A stretch of DNA of 64,000 bases from Novosphingobium kunmingense (GCF_002813245.1 NZ_PHUF01000002.1:434001-498000), one strand, 5' to 3'; positions 1 to 13,625 are shown, numbered from the stretch's first letter. The notes: generated from the letters alone by a model not told the origin. Numbers and translations: made by a program.

Positions 1-222
1 GCCACCCTGTTCGTAGAGCGTGATCGATTCGCGGCGCTGCTTGGCCATTTTCTGCAGGACGTCGACCACCAGGGCATCGTCATCGGGCGTGGTCGTGGCG
101 GTGCGCAGTTCGATGTCCTTGTCCTTGAGCTTGGCCAGGATCAGGCGAACGGCGTTGAGGCGGGGCTTGTCGCCGGCCTTCATGGCGGCGACCTGCGCGG
201 CCTTGATCGAGTCGCGAAGCAT
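1..222 (-). CDS. yqeY: GatB/YqeY domain protein, N-terminal part
   Basis: The minus strand from the ATG at 222 stays open to the window edge for 74 codons. The protein begins MLRDSIKAAQVAAMKAGD and continues through NAVRLILAKLKDKDIELR and a QKMAKQRRESI segment. This is the usual start of the small YqeY family, which resembles the tail domain of the amidotransferase subunit GatB and is about 150 residues long, so roughly half is missing. Its exact role is unknown; a link to tRNA-dependent amidation is inferred from GatB. It is transcribed away from carA, and about 158 bp of shared upstream DNA separate the two starts. Confidence 0.85.
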   Translation of the reverse strand, partial: MLRDSIKAAQVAAMKAGDKPRLNAVRLILAKLKDKDIELRTATTTPDDDALVVDVLQKMAKQRRESITLYEQGG

Positions 223-380
223 GTCTGTGTGGTTTCCTGCGTGAATGCGTATGCGAGAATGGGGAAAGGCGGACACTAGCCCAAAGATTCTGGTTTTCCT
301 AGGTTGACCCTGCCCCCCAAGGCGTCTAGCCGCCGAGCCTTAGCAACATCGCCAAAACCAAGCCAACGGAGCGCCCCACA

Positions 381-1546
381 ATGGCCGACGCCGCCTCTTC
401 GCACGCACCCCAACCGCAGGGTGCGACGGGAGTCCTTGTGCTCGCCGACGGGACGGTCCTGTGGGGCCGTGGCTTCGGCGCCGAAGGCAGCGCGGTGGGC
501 GAAGTGTGCTTCAACACCGCCATGACCGGATACCAGGAGGTGATGACCGATCCCTCCTACGCCGCCCAGATCGTGACCTTCACTTTCCCGCACATCGGCA
601 ACGTCGGGGTGAACGAGGAAGACCTTGAGGCCCATGTCGATGGCGCCGTGGGCTGCGTGGTGCGCGAAGACGTGACTGCGCCCAGCAACTTCCGCTCCGA
701 AGGCTCGTTCGGGGACTGGCTGGCGGCCAAGGGCAAGATCGGCCTGTCGGGGGTGGACACCCGCGCGCTGACCCGCCGCATCCGCCTGTCGGGCGCGCCC
801 AACGCGGTGATCGCGCACAGCGAGGACGGAGCGTTCGACATTCCCGCGCTGGTCAAGCGCGCCGCCGACTGGCCGGGACTGGAAGGCATGGACCTTGCCC
901 GCGTGGTCAGCCGCACCGCCAGCGAGGACTGGGAAGGCGGCGTCTGGACTCTGGGCAAGGGCTACGCCGCCGAGACCGGCGCCGCACGCCCCCACGTCGT
1001 CGCGATCGATTACGGCGCGAAGGACAATATCTTTAGAAGCCTGGTGAAGGCCGGGGCGCAGGTCACCGTGGTACCCGCGCAGACGCCGCTTGACGCGGTG
1101 CTCGCGCTGAAGCCTGACGGGGTGTTCCTCTCCAACGGCCCGGGCGATCCGGCGGCGACCGGCGAATACGCCGTGCCGGTGATCCAGGGGCTGCTCGAAC
1201 GCGACATTCCGCTGTTCGGCATCTGCCTTGGCCACCAGATGCTCGGCCTCGCCGCCGGGGCCACGACGACCAAGATGCACCAGGGCCACCGCGGCGCCAA
1301 CCATCCGGTCAAGCGGCTGGAAGACGGGGTGGTCGAAATCACCTCGATGAACCACGGCTTCGCGGTCGATAACGCCGCACTGCCCGCCGGGGTCGAGGAG
1401 ACCCACGTCAGCCTGTTCGACGGCAGCAACTGCGGCATCGCCATCACCGGCAAGAATGCCTTCGGGGTGCAGTACCATCCCGAGGCAAGCCCCGGGCCGC
1501 AGGACAGTTTCTACCTCTTCGAAAAGTTCATTGGATCGCTCGGCTA

Positions 1547-1547
<1 letters not shown>
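381..1547 (+). CDS. carA: Carbamoyl-phosphate synthase small subunit
   Basis: This is the glutaminase subunit of carbamoyl-phosphate synthase; it feeds ammonia to CarB for pyrimidine and arginine synthesis in the cytoplasm. The N-terminal half is the CPSase small-chain domain ([28 protein letters not shown]). The C-terminal half is a class I amidotransferase with nucleophile Cys282 in FGICLGHQ and the His366/Glu368 pair in YHPEAS. The length of 388 residues is normal. A GGAG lies nine bases before the ATG. A TTGACC at 304-309 could be a -35 box, but no convincing -10 follows. Its stop overlaps the carB start in TAATG, so the two are translationally coupled. Confidence 0.97.
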
Positions 1548-4870
<3,323 letters not shown>

Positions 4871-4981
4871 AACGAGACGCGCTTTCCGACAGCAGCGACA
4901 GGCCATCCCCCGTGCCACAGGCGGCACGGGACAGCGGCTTAGTCACTCTGCCGATAGCGGCACAGGAGGACAAACAGGGAC

Positions 4982-5458
4982 ATGGCAAGCGTTGAAAAGC
5001 TGCCCATGCTGGCCGAAGGCTATGAACGGCTGATCGCCGAATTGAAGGCGTTGCGCGAGGAACGGCCGAAGATCGTCGACGCGATCGAGGAAGCGCGCGC
5101 CCATGGCGACCTGTCAGAAAACGCCGAATACCACGCTGCCAAGGAGCGCCAAGGCCAGGTCGAGATGTCGATCGCGGACCTCGAGGACAAGGTCAGCCGC
5201 GCCCAGATCGTCGATCCGAGAGCGCTGTCCGGCGACAAGATCATTTTCGGGGCGACCGTCACCTTGCTTGACGATGACGACAAACCGGTACGGTACCAGA
5301 TCGTCGGCCCGTACGAGGCGGATGCCAAGGTTGGGCGGATCAGCTATAATTCGCCGCTTGGCAAGGCCCTGATCGGCCGCCGCGTGGAAGACGAGATCGA
5401 AGTCTCGGTTCCGGCCGGCGACCGGTTCTACGTCGTCGACAAGATCGAATTCGTATGA
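4982..5458 (+). CDS. greA: Transcription elongation factor GreA
   Basis: GreA enters the RNA polymerase secondary channel and stimulates cleavage of backtracked transcripts. At 158 residues it is full length. The N-terminal coiled coil carries the acidic tip [17 protein letters not shown], in which Asp43 and Glu46 correspond to the catalytic acids. The C-terminal FKBP-like domain includes [20 protein letters not shown]. An AGGAGG-type ribosome site lies about 12 bases before the ATG. The carB-greA gap holds an 8-bp hairpin at 4909-4930 (CCCGTGCC and GGCACGGG) without a T tract. A strong terminator follows the gene. Confidence 0.96.
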   Translation: MASVEKLPMLAEGYERLIAELKALREERPKIVDAIEEARAHGDLSENAEYHAAKERQGQVEMSIADLEDKVSRAQIVDPRALSGDKIIFGATVTLLDDDDKPVRYQIVGPYEADAKVGRISYNSPLGKALIGRRVEDEIEVSVPAGDRFYVVDKIEFV

Positions 5459-5463
5459 AACGA

Positions 5464-5489
5464 GAAGGCCCCGGAAATCCGGGGCCTTC
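5464..5489 (+). terminator. Rho-independent terminator after greA
   Basis: A perfect 11-bp stem (GAAGGCCCCGG and CCGGGGCCTTC) with an AAAT loop begins six bases after the greA stop and is followed by TTGTCT. Because the stem is symmetrical, it may also end transcripts of the convergent DUF4170 gene, whose stop is at 5495. Confidence 0.85.
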
Positions 5490-5494
5490 TTGTC

Positions 5495-5722
5495 TCAGCG
5501 CTTGAGCATGTCGGGTTCGAGCAGGCGGTGGAGATGCACCACCACATATTTCATCTCGGCATCGTCGACCGTGCGCTGCGCAGCCGATCGCCAGGCGTCT
5601 TCAGCGCTGGCATAGTCCGGAAACACGCCGACGATATCGAGCGCATTCAGGTCGACGAATTCAAGATGCTGCGGATCGCGAATGCGGCCGCCCATGACGA
5701 GATGAAGTTTCTGATCGCTCAT
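5495..5722 (-). CDS. DUF4170 domain protein
   Basis: This is a 75-residue protein beginning MSDQKLHLVMGGRI and containing EFVDLNALDIVGVFPDYASA and MKYVVVHLHRLLEPD, the pattern of the DUF4170 family of alphaproteobacteria. No biochemical function is known. The start was placed at 5722 because an AAGG ribosome site precedes it and the family begins there; an upstream ATG-less extension to 5782 looks non-coding. It faces greA and probably shares its terminator. No membrane segment is visible. Confidence 0.85.
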   Translation of the reverse strand: MSDQKLHLVMGGRIRDPQHLEFVDLNALDIVGVFPDYASAEDAWRSAAQRTVDDAEMKYVVVHLHRLLEPDMLKR

Positions 5723-5794
5723 TGCTGACCTTGGGGAGGGAGGGGGACAGCGGCCCTTTAGCGATTCGTGCGCTTGGCGCAAGGGTCGGGCGAT

Positions 5795-6283
5795 CTAATT
5801 CCGGCTGCGGACCTGCGCGACCAAGCGCGCCCCCTCGCGAAGAGCGCCTGACGCTACGTCAACCGCATGATTTCGCGCGCTCCGCACAAGCCGTGTCGCC
5901 TGCCGCCGGGCAGGTTCGGCAGCATCGATCAGTCTGGTCGGGGCATCCCGCTCAGCCTCGATCACCTCATCGCGCGCCTGCTTCCCCAGAGCCAGCGCGA
6001 GCTCGGTCGCGGCGGTCGCCAAAGCGATTGCGCGCTTGCCCAGCAGTCCGGGCTTTCGCTTGGGCAGCAGCGCTCCGGCCAACAGGCCAAGGCCTAGCCC
6101 CAGTCCGACCGTCAGGAGCGGGTATTCGCTGGCCAGGGTCCGGTAGTTTTCGGGTGGATAGGCATCGGGCAGGTTGGGCATGCGCTGCGCCGCAGGGGCT
6201 GTGTCGCCATCCCGCTTGAGTCGCTCCTGCGAGGCGGCAACCTTTTGCCTGATGCGTTCGCGCCTGGCGTCGATTTCGGTCAC
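5795..6283 (-). CDS. Single-span membrane protein, YqjK-like position
   Basis: This 162-residue protein has a basic coiled-coil start (ARRERIRQKVAASQERLKRD), a proline-rich linker, a central glycine-rich membrane segment (LLTVGLGLGLGLLAGALL, about residues 56-73) and a long Ala/Arg-rich C-terminal helix. It is the last gene of a four-gene minus-strand operon. Its GTG start overlaps the previous stop in GTGA. The order DUF883-like, holin-like, then small membrane proteins recalls yqjD-yqjE-yqjK of E. coli, which are stationary-phase membrane proteins. That parallel is an inference; I do not recognise a named domain here. Confidence 0.7.
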   Translation of the reverse strand: MTEIDARRERIRQKVAASQERLKRDGDTAPAAQRMPNLPDAYPPENYRTLASEYPLLTVGLGLGLGLLAGALLPKRKPGLLGKRAIALATAATELALALGKQARDEVIEAERDAPTRLIDAAEPARRQATRLVRSARNHAVDVASGALREGARLVAQVRSRN

Positions 6284-6645
6284 GACGGGTCTTGCTCCAG
6301 TTCGGCGGCGCAGTCTTCGTCCGCGTCATCGGCAGCGAACATGCACCCGTCTGCGTTAACGCTGTCTTGCCGGCCCATACCGAAAAGGCGCGCAATCCTG
6401 CCGCGAAACAGCCAAAGCCCGATCCCGCCGGCGACGGCAGCGACGATGCGCTTGTTGTCGGCCGCGACATCGAGGCCCGTCGCGATCGCTTCGGTCGTTT
6501 CGGTCTTGATCGTGTCGACGACGCGGCCGGGCACGCTGCGGGCTGACAGATCGCGCTTCACCTGGTTGACGCCTGCGTCGTAGTTCGCCTTGGCGGCCTG
6601 GCGCGTGGCGCGGTCCTCGGCAAGGCGACGTTCGGCTTCGGTCAC
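6280..6645 (-). CDS. Small membrane-anchored protein of the yqjDE-like operon
   Basis: A 121-residue protein from a GTG at 6645 that overlaps the stop of the upstream holin-like gene in GTGA. The longer frame to 6765 runs inside that gene and was rejected. The N-terminal half is charged and helical (TEAERRLAEDRATRQAAKAN). A hydrophobic segment lies near residues 80-95 (IVAAVAGGIGLWLFRGRI), and the tail is acidic with two cysteines. The architecture resembles DUF3618/YqjK-like proteins. Its function is unknown; co-expression with its neighbours is likely because both flanking junctions are four-base overlaps. Confidence 0.7.
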   Translation of the reverse strand: MTEAERRLAEDRATRQAAKANYDAGVNQVKRDLSARSVPGRVVDTIKTETTEAIATGLDVAADNKRIVAAVAGGIGLWLFRGRIARLFGMGRQDSVNADGCMFAADDADEDCAAELEQDPS

Positions 6646-7031
6646 GCGGCGTCCTCCGCATCGGACAGCAGCCGCGCCGTGTGCTTCCAGCGACGCGCAG
6701 CGATCATCGCGCAAAACGCTGCGGCAAGGGCCAGCGCGGCCGTCACCGCAGCGGTCGCCGCCCATGGGCCGATCACGGTGCTGAGACCGAGCAACGTGCC
6801 TATGACCACCGCCATCAGCGCAAAAAAGACCAGGGCGAGCGCCAGCGCGCCCCAGCTTGCCACTCCTTTTGCCCCCGCACCGGCGACGGCGGCCCGGCTC
6901 TTCTGGTAGGCCAGTTCGGCTTCGACGAGCGTCTTGCCGTCTTCGACCAGTGCCCGAACGTCATCCACCAGCGAACGCTCGGCGGCGTCGCTGGTGGAGG
7001 GAAGCGATTCTCGGTTCGTTTCGTCGGCCAT
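6642..7031 (-). CDS. Holin-X/YqjE-type membrane protein
   Basis: A 129-residue protein from the ATG at 7031; a TTG twelve bases further upstream is possible but less likely. After an acidic start (ERSLVDDVRALVEDGKTLVE) it has two hydrophobic segments (about 57-80, GALALALVFFALMAVVIGTL, and 88-108, AATAAVTAALALAAAFCAMI). This is the layout of the phage-holin-like family that includes E. coli YqjE. The family is named for resemblance to holins, and a lytic role is not implied. It lies 32 bp downstream of the histone-like DUF883-type gene. Confidence 0.78.
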   Translation of the reverse strand: MADETNRESLPSTSDAAERSLVDDVRALVEDGKTLVEAELAYQKSRAAVAGAGAKGVASWGALALALVFFALMAVVIGTLLGLSTVIGPWAATAAVTAALALAAAFCAMIAARRWKHTARLLSDAEDAA

Positions 7032-7063
7032 CGGCCCTGCCAAAGCCTGTCCGGCGCGTCAGG

Positions 7064-7729
7064 TCAATCGCTGGCGGAGCTACCCTTGAAAACGCGCGAC
7101 AGCATGAACCCGGCAACCGCGGCGATGCCGAGGGCTAGGCCCGGGCTCTTGCGGACGAACTCCTTGGTATCGTCGGCCAGCTCGTTGAGCTCCTTGGCCT
7201 CGATCTTGGCGGCGGTTTCCTGCATGGTGCGGGCCGCGGTGCGGGCATAGTCACCGTAGCGCGCGCCCAGCTTCTCATCGATCACCTTGGCGTTGTCGGC
7301 CACGATCTTGCCGAGGCTGGCGATCGCATCGCTGGTCTTGGCCTTGCCTTCGTTGGCCAGCTCGCCGGCACGGACCTTGGCCTGGCCGGCCATGTCCTTG
7401 GCTTCATCGACCCAGTCGCTGCTGCGGTTGGAAAACTGGTCGCGGTAGACGCCGGCCTTGGCCTGCGCTTCCTTGCCGAGGGCCTGAGCACCGGCGCGGG
7501 CTTCCTCGATCGCCCGGGCAAACTTGGCCTTGGCGTCACTGGTGTTGGCGTTTGCGCTCTTGCGCGCGGCGGACTTGCGCGCGGTTGCCGGCTTCGGCGT
7601 CGCAGCCTTGCGCGCGGTGGACTTGGTCGCGGCCTTCTTCGGGGTCGCCTTCTTGGCTGCGGGCTTCGCGGCGGCAGGCTTGCTCTCGGCAGGCTGGGCG
7701 GTGGAATCGGCGGGAGGGTTGCTAGCCAT
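7064..7729 (-). CDS. Lys/Ala/Pro-rich DUF883 (YqjD/ElaB-like) protein
   Basis: First gene of the four-gene operon, 221 residues. Residues 1-65 are a low-complexity basic tail of repeated AKPAAKKA and ATKSTARK units, like histone H1. Residues 66-195 are predicted helix or coiled coil (ARAIEEARAGAQALGKEAQA). The C-terminus is a hydrophobic anchor (SPGLALGIAAVAGFMLSRVF). E. coli YqjD of the DUF883 family is anchored by such a C-terminal segment and binds ribosomes in stationary phase; a similar role here is inferred. The basic tail could bind nucleic acid. About 177 bp of DNA separate it from the divergent eno gene. Confidence 0.75.
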   Translation of the reverse strand: MASNPPADSTAQPAESKPAAAKPAAKKATPKKAATKSTARKAATPKPATARKSAARKSANANTSDAKAKFARAIEEARAGAQALGKEAQAKAGVYRDQFSNRSSDWVDEAKDMAGQAKVRAGELANEGKAKTSDAIASLGKIVADNAKVIDEKLGARYGDYARTAARTMQETAAKIEAKELNELADDTKEFVRKSPGLALGIAAVAGFMLSRVFKGSSASD

Positions 7730-7903
7730 CGACGGGACCTTTCTGTGCAGCGGGCCCGGAAGATCCGGGCGGATAATGGAAATGGTAACGCGTGCCTGCG
7801 TCTACAAGTTCCCACATAATGCTGCATTGCAACTTGCCTGCCAACAATTGCCTGCTAAGCGGCATCGCAACGGCCGCAAAGGCCATCAGCAGCGAGGATT
7901 TGA

Positions 7904-9190
<1,287 letters not shown>

Positions 9191-9243
9191 CGGCTCGGTC
9201 AACCGTCGAGGCGGATCGACGGGCGCAATTGCCAAAGACGACG

Positions 9244-9308
9244 TTCCGGGCTTAAACCCCGCCCATCGCGGGGGAGGCCTGCCGCTTTCGTGCGGCGGAA
9301 GCCCGGAA
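9244..9308 (+). promoter_or_regulatory. Three-way-junction leader between eno and the M13 peptidase
   Basis: A 65-nt segment can fold into a compact three-way junction. The outer stem is perfect over 10 bp (TTCCGGGCTT at 9244-9253 with AAGCCCGGAA at 9299-9308). Inside it are one hairpin of 6 bp (9257-9262 with 9268-9273) and one of 7 bp including one G-U pair (9279-9285 with 9292-9298). The 3' strand of the outer stem overlaps the GGAAGGAA ribosome site of the downstream gene. It could be an eno terminator, a translational switch, or both; there is no T tract. Confidence 0.5.
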
Positions 9309-9322
9309 GGAATCCTGAACGC

Positions 9323-11401
9323 ATGCGCACCACCAAACTGACCGTCGCCCTGTTTCTGGGCGTCGCCACGGCATCGCTTGGCCTTGCGGCCTGCAAGATG
9401 CCCGAAACCACCCAGACCGCGGCCGGAACCAGCCTGGGAATCGACCCGGCAATGATGGACAAGGCGGTCAAGCCGGGCGACGATTTCTACGCTTACGCCA
9501 ACGGCAACTGGCAGAAGACGACCGAGATCCCGGCCGACCGGTCGAGCGTCGGTGGTTTCTACATCGCCAGCGAGACGACCGACAAGCAGCTGGGCGAACT
9601 GATCCAGGCGATCAGCAAGTCGGATGCCGCGGCCAACACCGATGAAGGCCGGATCCGCGATTTCTACAACGCGGTCATGGACACGGCGGCAATCGATGCC
9701 GCCGGCATGGCGCCTATCCAGCCCGAACTCGACCGCATTGCCGCGATCGGCGACGTCAAGGCGCTGTCCGCTGCCATCGGTGAGACGGTCCGCGCCGATG
9801 TCGATCCGCTCAACGCGACGGACTTCCAGACCGAAAACCTGTTCGGCGTGTTCGTGACCCAGGCGCTCGCCGGGGGCGAGGTGCTGCCCTACCTGATGCA
9901 GGGCGGGCTCGGCATGCCCGAGCGCGAATACTATCTGTCGAACGACGCCAAGATGATCGATCTGCGGACCAAGTATCAGGCCTATATCGCCCAGCTTCTG
10001 ACCCAAGCCGGAATGTCCGATGCTGCCGCCAGGGCGAAGCGCATCTACGACCTTGAAATGAAGATCGCCCAGGCTCACGCCAGCCGCGAAGAGAGCGAGA
10101 ACTTCCAGAAGAGCGCGACCGAATGGACCCGCGCAGACTTCGCCGCCAAGGCACCGGGCATCGACTGGGAAGCGCTGTTCGCTGCGGCGCAACTGGGCAG
10201 CCAGCAGAAGTTCTCCGCCTATCACGCCCAGGCGATTCCGCGCCTGTCGGCACTTGTTGCCAGCCAGCCGCTGGAAGCATGGAAGGACTGGCTGGCGTTC
10301 CACCGCATCAACCAGAACACCGAAGTCCTGCCCCAGAAGCTCGATGCTGTGCGCTTCGCCTTCTATGGGCAGGCCTTGCAGGGCGTTACAGAACAGCGTC
10401 CGCGCGAAAAGCGCGCGCTGGCCCTCGTCAATCTCTATCTCGGCGATGCACTGGGCAAGCTTTACGTTGAAAAGTACTTCCCGGCATCGGCCAAGACCGA
10501 GGTCGAGGGCATGGTGACCAACATCAAGAACGCCTTTGCCAAGCGGGTCGAAGCGCTCGACTGGATGGCGCCCGCCACGCGCAAGGAAGCGCTGGAGAAG
10601 GTCCGCACCATCGAGGTCGCTGTCGGCTATCCCGAAACCTGGAAGGACTATGGTGCGCTGGCCCTGGCCAAAGGCAGCGCCTTCGCCGATGTCCAGGCGG
10701 CGTCGAAGGTCGCCTACCAGCAGCAGCTTGCCAAGATCGGCAAGCCGCTCGACAAGCGCGAGTGGTGGATGAATGCCCAGCTGGTCAACGCGGTCAACCT
10801 GCCGGTGCAGAACGCGCTCAACTTTCCGGCGGCGATCCTGCAGCGTCCGTTCTTCGATCCCAAGGCCGATCCCGCCTACAACTATGGCGCGATCGGGGCG
10901 GTCATCGGGCACGAGATCAGCCACAGCTTCGACAACAATGGCGCCGCCTTCGACAGCACGGGCCGGATGCGCAACTGGTGGACGGCGGCGGACATGACGC
11001 AGTTCGACAAGGCGGGCAGTGCCCTTGCCGCGCAATACGACACCTACGAGCCGTTCCCCGGCGTCAAGGTCAACGGCAAGCTGACGCTGGGCGAGAACAT
11101 CGCCGACGTGGCGGGCCTTGCCGCATCCTATGACGCCTATCACGCCTCGCTTGGCGGCAAGGAAGCGCCGGTGATCGACGGTTTTACCGGCGACCAGCGT
11201 TTCTTCATCGCCTTTGCCCAGACCTGGGCGACCAAGATGCGCGACGAGGCGCTGCGCGGCCGGATTGCGACCGACGGGCACGCCCCGGGGATGTATCGCG
11301 CGTTGACCGTGCGCAACCTCGACGCCTGGTACAAGGCCTTCGACGTCAAGGCAGGCGACAAGCTATACCTGCTGCCCGAAAAGCGCGTCAAAGTCTGGTA
11401 G
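9323..11401 (+). CDS. M13 family metallopeptidase (neprilysin/PepO-like), lipoprotein
   Basis: A zinc endopeptidase predicted to act on peptides in the periplasm or at the outer membrane. The start at 9323 gives a 692-residue protein with a lipoprotein signal and lipobox (SLGLAAC, Cys24); the frame continues upstream but has no signal there. The catalytic motif is HEISH (His530, Glu531, His534), the third zinc ligand is Glu591 in GENIADVAG, and the PGDDFYAYANGNW opening is typical of M13. The length suits the family. It sits downstream of the folded leader described at 9244. Substrate unknown. Confidence 0.93.
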   Translation: MRTTKLTVALFLGVATASLGLAACKMPETTQTAAGTSLGIDPAMMDKAVKPGDDFYAYANGNWQKTTEIPADRSSVGGFYIASETTDKQLGELIQAISKSDAAANTDEGRIRDFYNAVMDTAAIDAAGMAPIQPELDRIAAIGDVKALSAAIGETVRADVDPLNATDFQTENLFGVFVTQALAGGEVLPYLMQGGLGMPEREYYLSNDAKMIDLRTKYQAYIAQLLTQAGMSDAAARAKRIYDLEMKIAQAHASREESENFQKSATEWTRADFAAKAPGIDWEALFAAAQLGSQQKFSAYHAQAIPRLSALVASQPLEAWKDWLAFHRINQNTEVLPQKLDAVRFAFYGQALQGVTEQRPREKRALALVNLYLGDALGKLYVEKYFPASAKTEVEGMVTNIKNAFAKRVEALDWMAPATRKEALEKVRTIEVAVGYPETWKDYGALALAKGSAFADVQAASKVAYQQQLAKIGKPLDKREWWMNAQLVNAVNLPVQNALNFPAAILQRPFFDPKADPAYNYGAIGAVIGHEISHSFDNNGAAFDSTGRMRNWWTAADMTQFDKAGSALAAQYDTYEPFPGVKVNGKLTLGENIADVAGLAASYDAYHASLGGKEAPVIDGFTGDQRFFIAFAQTWATKMRDEALRGRIATDGHAPGMYRALTVRNLDAWYKAFDVKAGDKLYLLPEKRVKVW

Positions 11402-11410
11402 TTGCCATCG

Positions 11411-11452
11411 TCCATCCTCTCGTTTAACCGTTCGCTTAAACGAGAGGATGGA
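11411..11452 (+). promoter_or_regulatory. 17-bp inverted repeat with TetR-type operator core
   Basis: Perfect 17-bp arms (11411-11427 and 11436-11452) surround CCGTTCGC. The centre reads TTAACCG-TT-CGCTTAA, one base off the palindrome at 18924-18939. It lies directly before the phosphotransferase start, and its right arm includes the GAGG ribosome site. It is best read as an operator; as RNA it would hide the ribosome site. It could also terminate the M13 transcript, but no T tract follows. Confidence 0.6.
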
Positions 11453-11458
11453 CAAGGC

Positions 11459-12538
11459 ATGGCGGACTTTCCGACGCAGCCCGAAGCGGTGACGGCCGAA
11501 TGGCTGGAGGCCGGGTTGCGAACGAGCGGAGCAATCGGTCCGGCGCGGATCCGCTCGGTCGACTGGGAGGCCATCGGCACCGGCCAGGTCGGAGACAGCG
11601 CACGCTTCACCCTGGCTTACGATCAGGAGGCCGCTGGTCCGGCAACCGTCGCGGGCAAGTTTCCCGCAGCCGATCAGGTCAGTCGCGGAACGGCGGCAGC
11701 ATTCGGCCTCTATGCGAAGGAAGTGGGCTTCTATCGGGAGCTGCGCCAGCAGGTTGGCGTCCGCGTCGCCGTGCCGCACATCGCACAGATCGCCGAGGAC
11801 GGCGTCGACTTCGTCCTGATCTTCGAAGACCTCGGGCCAGCGCGAGGCGGCAACCAGCTTGCGAGTTGCTCGCTGGAGGATGCCCGCGCCGCAGTCGTCC
11901 AGGCCGCTTCGCTTCACGCGCCGTCATGGGGCAATGCGGCGATCCTGGGCACGCCGTGGCTCCAATCGGCTCCAGGCCAGGCCGAACAGGTGAGGGCGCT
12001 CTATCCCAACGCGCAGGCAATCTGGCGTGAACGCTATGCCGACCAACTCGAACCGGAATACATGGCGATCTGCGAAGAGCTGAACGACCTGGCCGGTTCG
12101 TATTTCATCCGGACCGCTGAGCCCAAATGCTTGATCCACGGCGATTTCCGGCTCGACAACATGCTGTTCGACATCAAGGGCGGGGCGGAGCCGATCGCCA
12201 TTCTCGACTGGCAGACGGTGGCGCTCGGCAACGGCCTGACCGACATCGGCTACTTCCTCGGCTGCGGGATCGGCGCCGAGCTGCGCCGCGCGCATGAGGC
12301 CGAACTGCTCGACCTGTACTGCGGCGAAATGACGGCCCGCGGCGTTGCCATGACGCGTGACGGCGTGTGGGACGATTACCGCCTTGGCGCGCTGCACGGC
12401 ATTTCGACCGCCGTGTTCAGCGCCGCCTACGTCGAGCGCACGCCGCGCGGCGACGAGAACTTCCTGTCGATGGCCCGCGGGGCCTGTGATCTTGCGCTGG
12501 AGCACGATTCGCTCGGCGCGCTGCGAAAGGCTTGCTGA
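11459..12538 (+). CDS. Phosphotransferase family protein (APH-like kinase fold)
   Basis: A 359-residue kinase-like protein with the aminoglycoside-phosphotransferase fold: catalytic loop IHGDFRLDN (His227, Asp229, Asn234) and metal ligand Asp250 in ILDWQ. Members near lipid catabolism genes are thought to phosphorylate hydroxyacyl-CoA intermediates, as the ACAD10/11 kinase domains do; drug resistance is unlikely here. The start at 11459 was chosen because it follows the inverted repeat and matches the usual N-terminus. It is one base from the next gene, so the pair form an operon. Confidence 0.82.
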   Translation: MADFPTQPEAVTAEWLEAGLRTSGAIGPARIRSVDWEAIGTGQVGDSARFTLAYDQEAAGPATVAGKFPAADQVSRGTAAAFGLYAKEVGFYRELRQQVGVRVAVPHIAQIAEDGVDFVLIFEDLGPARGGNQLASCSLEDARAAVVQAASLHAPSWGNAAILGTPWLQSAPGQAEQVRALYPNAQAIWRERYADQLEPEYMAICEELNDLAGSYFIRTAEPKCLIHGDFRLDNMLFDIKGGAEPIAILDWQTVALGNGLTDIGYFLGCGIGAELRRAHEAELLDLYCGEMTARGVAMTRDGVWDDYRLGALHGISTAVFSAAYVERTPRGDENFLSMARGACDLALEHDSLGALRKAC

Positions 12539-12539
12539 C

Positions 12540-13625
12540 ATGGTACTGACCAAGGGTGACGACTATCCGCTCCACCAGACGCCCGAGCCGATTGCCTACG
12601 CCGGCACGGATCGCAATTTCTACGACCGCTATTTCTTCAACGGCTACGCCCCTGACGGTTCGGGATTCTTCGCCGTGGCGCTCGGCATCTACCCGCACCT
12701 CAACGTCGCCGATGCGCATTTCTCGACCATTCGCGACGGCGTGCAGCACTGCCTCCACGCCAGCCGCGAACTGGGCATGGAGCGGTTCGACATCGAAGTC
12801 GGGCCGATCCGCATCGAAATTCTCGAGCCGCTGCACAAGCTGCGCGTGGTCGTTGATGGCGAGGGGCTGAAGGCGGACCTTACGTTCACCGGCCGCGCCT
12901 TCCCGATCGAGGAGCCGCGCTTCGTCCACCGCATCGGCCCGCGCACCTTCATGGACTACACGCGCCTGACCCAGAACGGCCACTACACCGGGTGGATCGA
13001 GGTTGACGGCGAACGCCAGGACGTCGCGCCCGGCACCGCTGGGACCCGCGACCGCAGCTGGGGCGTCCGGCCCGTCGGCGCGCGTGACGAACAGCCCCAC
13101 GGCCACGGCGTCGTGCCGGGCTTCTTCTGGCAATGGACCCCGCTAAACTTCGCCGATCGCAGCGTGTTCTTCCACGTCAATGCCGACGCCGGCGGGCACA
13201 AGTGGAACACCCGGGCGGTCATCGCCCCCGACGGGGGTAAGGCCGGGGACCTGGTCGAGACCGAAGGCGAAATGACGGCGGGCCTCGACGCCGGCACGCG
13301 CTGGCCCAAGGATGGCACGCTGGTCATCGAAGGGCCGGACGGGCCGGAAACGCTGACCTTCACGCCGATCGGCCGGTTCCAGATGCGCGGCATCGGCTAT
13401 ACCTCGCCCAAGTGGAATCATGGCCTCTATCACGGCGCGCTGGCGGTGGAACGCGAGGATTTCGGACTTGCCCAGTGCGATCCCCAGGCCATGGACAATT
13501 TCCACGTCCAGCTGTTCAGCAAGGTCGTCAGCGACCGCCACGGAGAAGGCTTCGGCGTGTTCGAACAGCTCATCCTCGGCCCCTATCAGCCGATGGGGCT
13601 GACGGGCTTCATGGACATGGCCTGA
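12540..13625 (+). CDS. AttH/CrtC-like lipocalin-fold protein (DUF7064/7065 type)
   Basis: A 361-residue soluble protein rich in beta-strand sequence, with short Gly/Asp/Trp motifs (RDRSWGVRP, PGFFWQWTPLNF, FMDYTRLTQNGHYTGWIEV). This pattern matches the two-domain lipocalin-like proteins related to carotenoid 1,2-hydratase and AttH that accompany phosphotransferase genes in sphingomonads and mycobacteria; the DUF numbers are from memory and less certain. No signal peptide. It follows the phosphotransferase gene with one base between them and ends seven bases from the convergent aldo-keto reductase. Likely a lipid or hydrophobic-substrate enzyme. Confidence 0.65.
   Translation: MVLTKGDDYPLHQTPEPIAYAGTDRNFYDRYFFNGYAPDGSGFFAVALGIYPHLNVADAHFSTIRDGVQHCLHASRELGMERFDIEVGPIRIEILEPLHKLRVVVDGEGLKADLTFTGRAFPIEEPRFVHRIGPRTFMDYTRLTQNGHYTGWIEVDGERQDVAPGTAGTRDRSWGVRPVGARDEQPHGHGVVPGFFWQWTPLNFADRSVFFHVNADAGGHKWNTRAVIAPDGGKAGDLVETEGEMTAGLDAGTRWPKDGTLVIEGPDGPETLTFTPIGRFQMRGIGYTSPKWNHGLYHGALAVEREDFGLAQCDPQAMDNFHVQLFSKVVSDRHGEGFGVFEQLILGPYQPMGLTGFMDMA

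Noticed and set aside
304..332. carA promoter with TTGACC at -35
   Set aside because: The matching -10 (TAGCCG) is too weak to annotate with confidence.
5722..6219. 165-codon plus-strand frame opposite the membrane protein genes
   Set aside because: It overlaps the four-gene minus-strand operon, whose members have start-stop overlaps and membrane segments; the plus frame has none.
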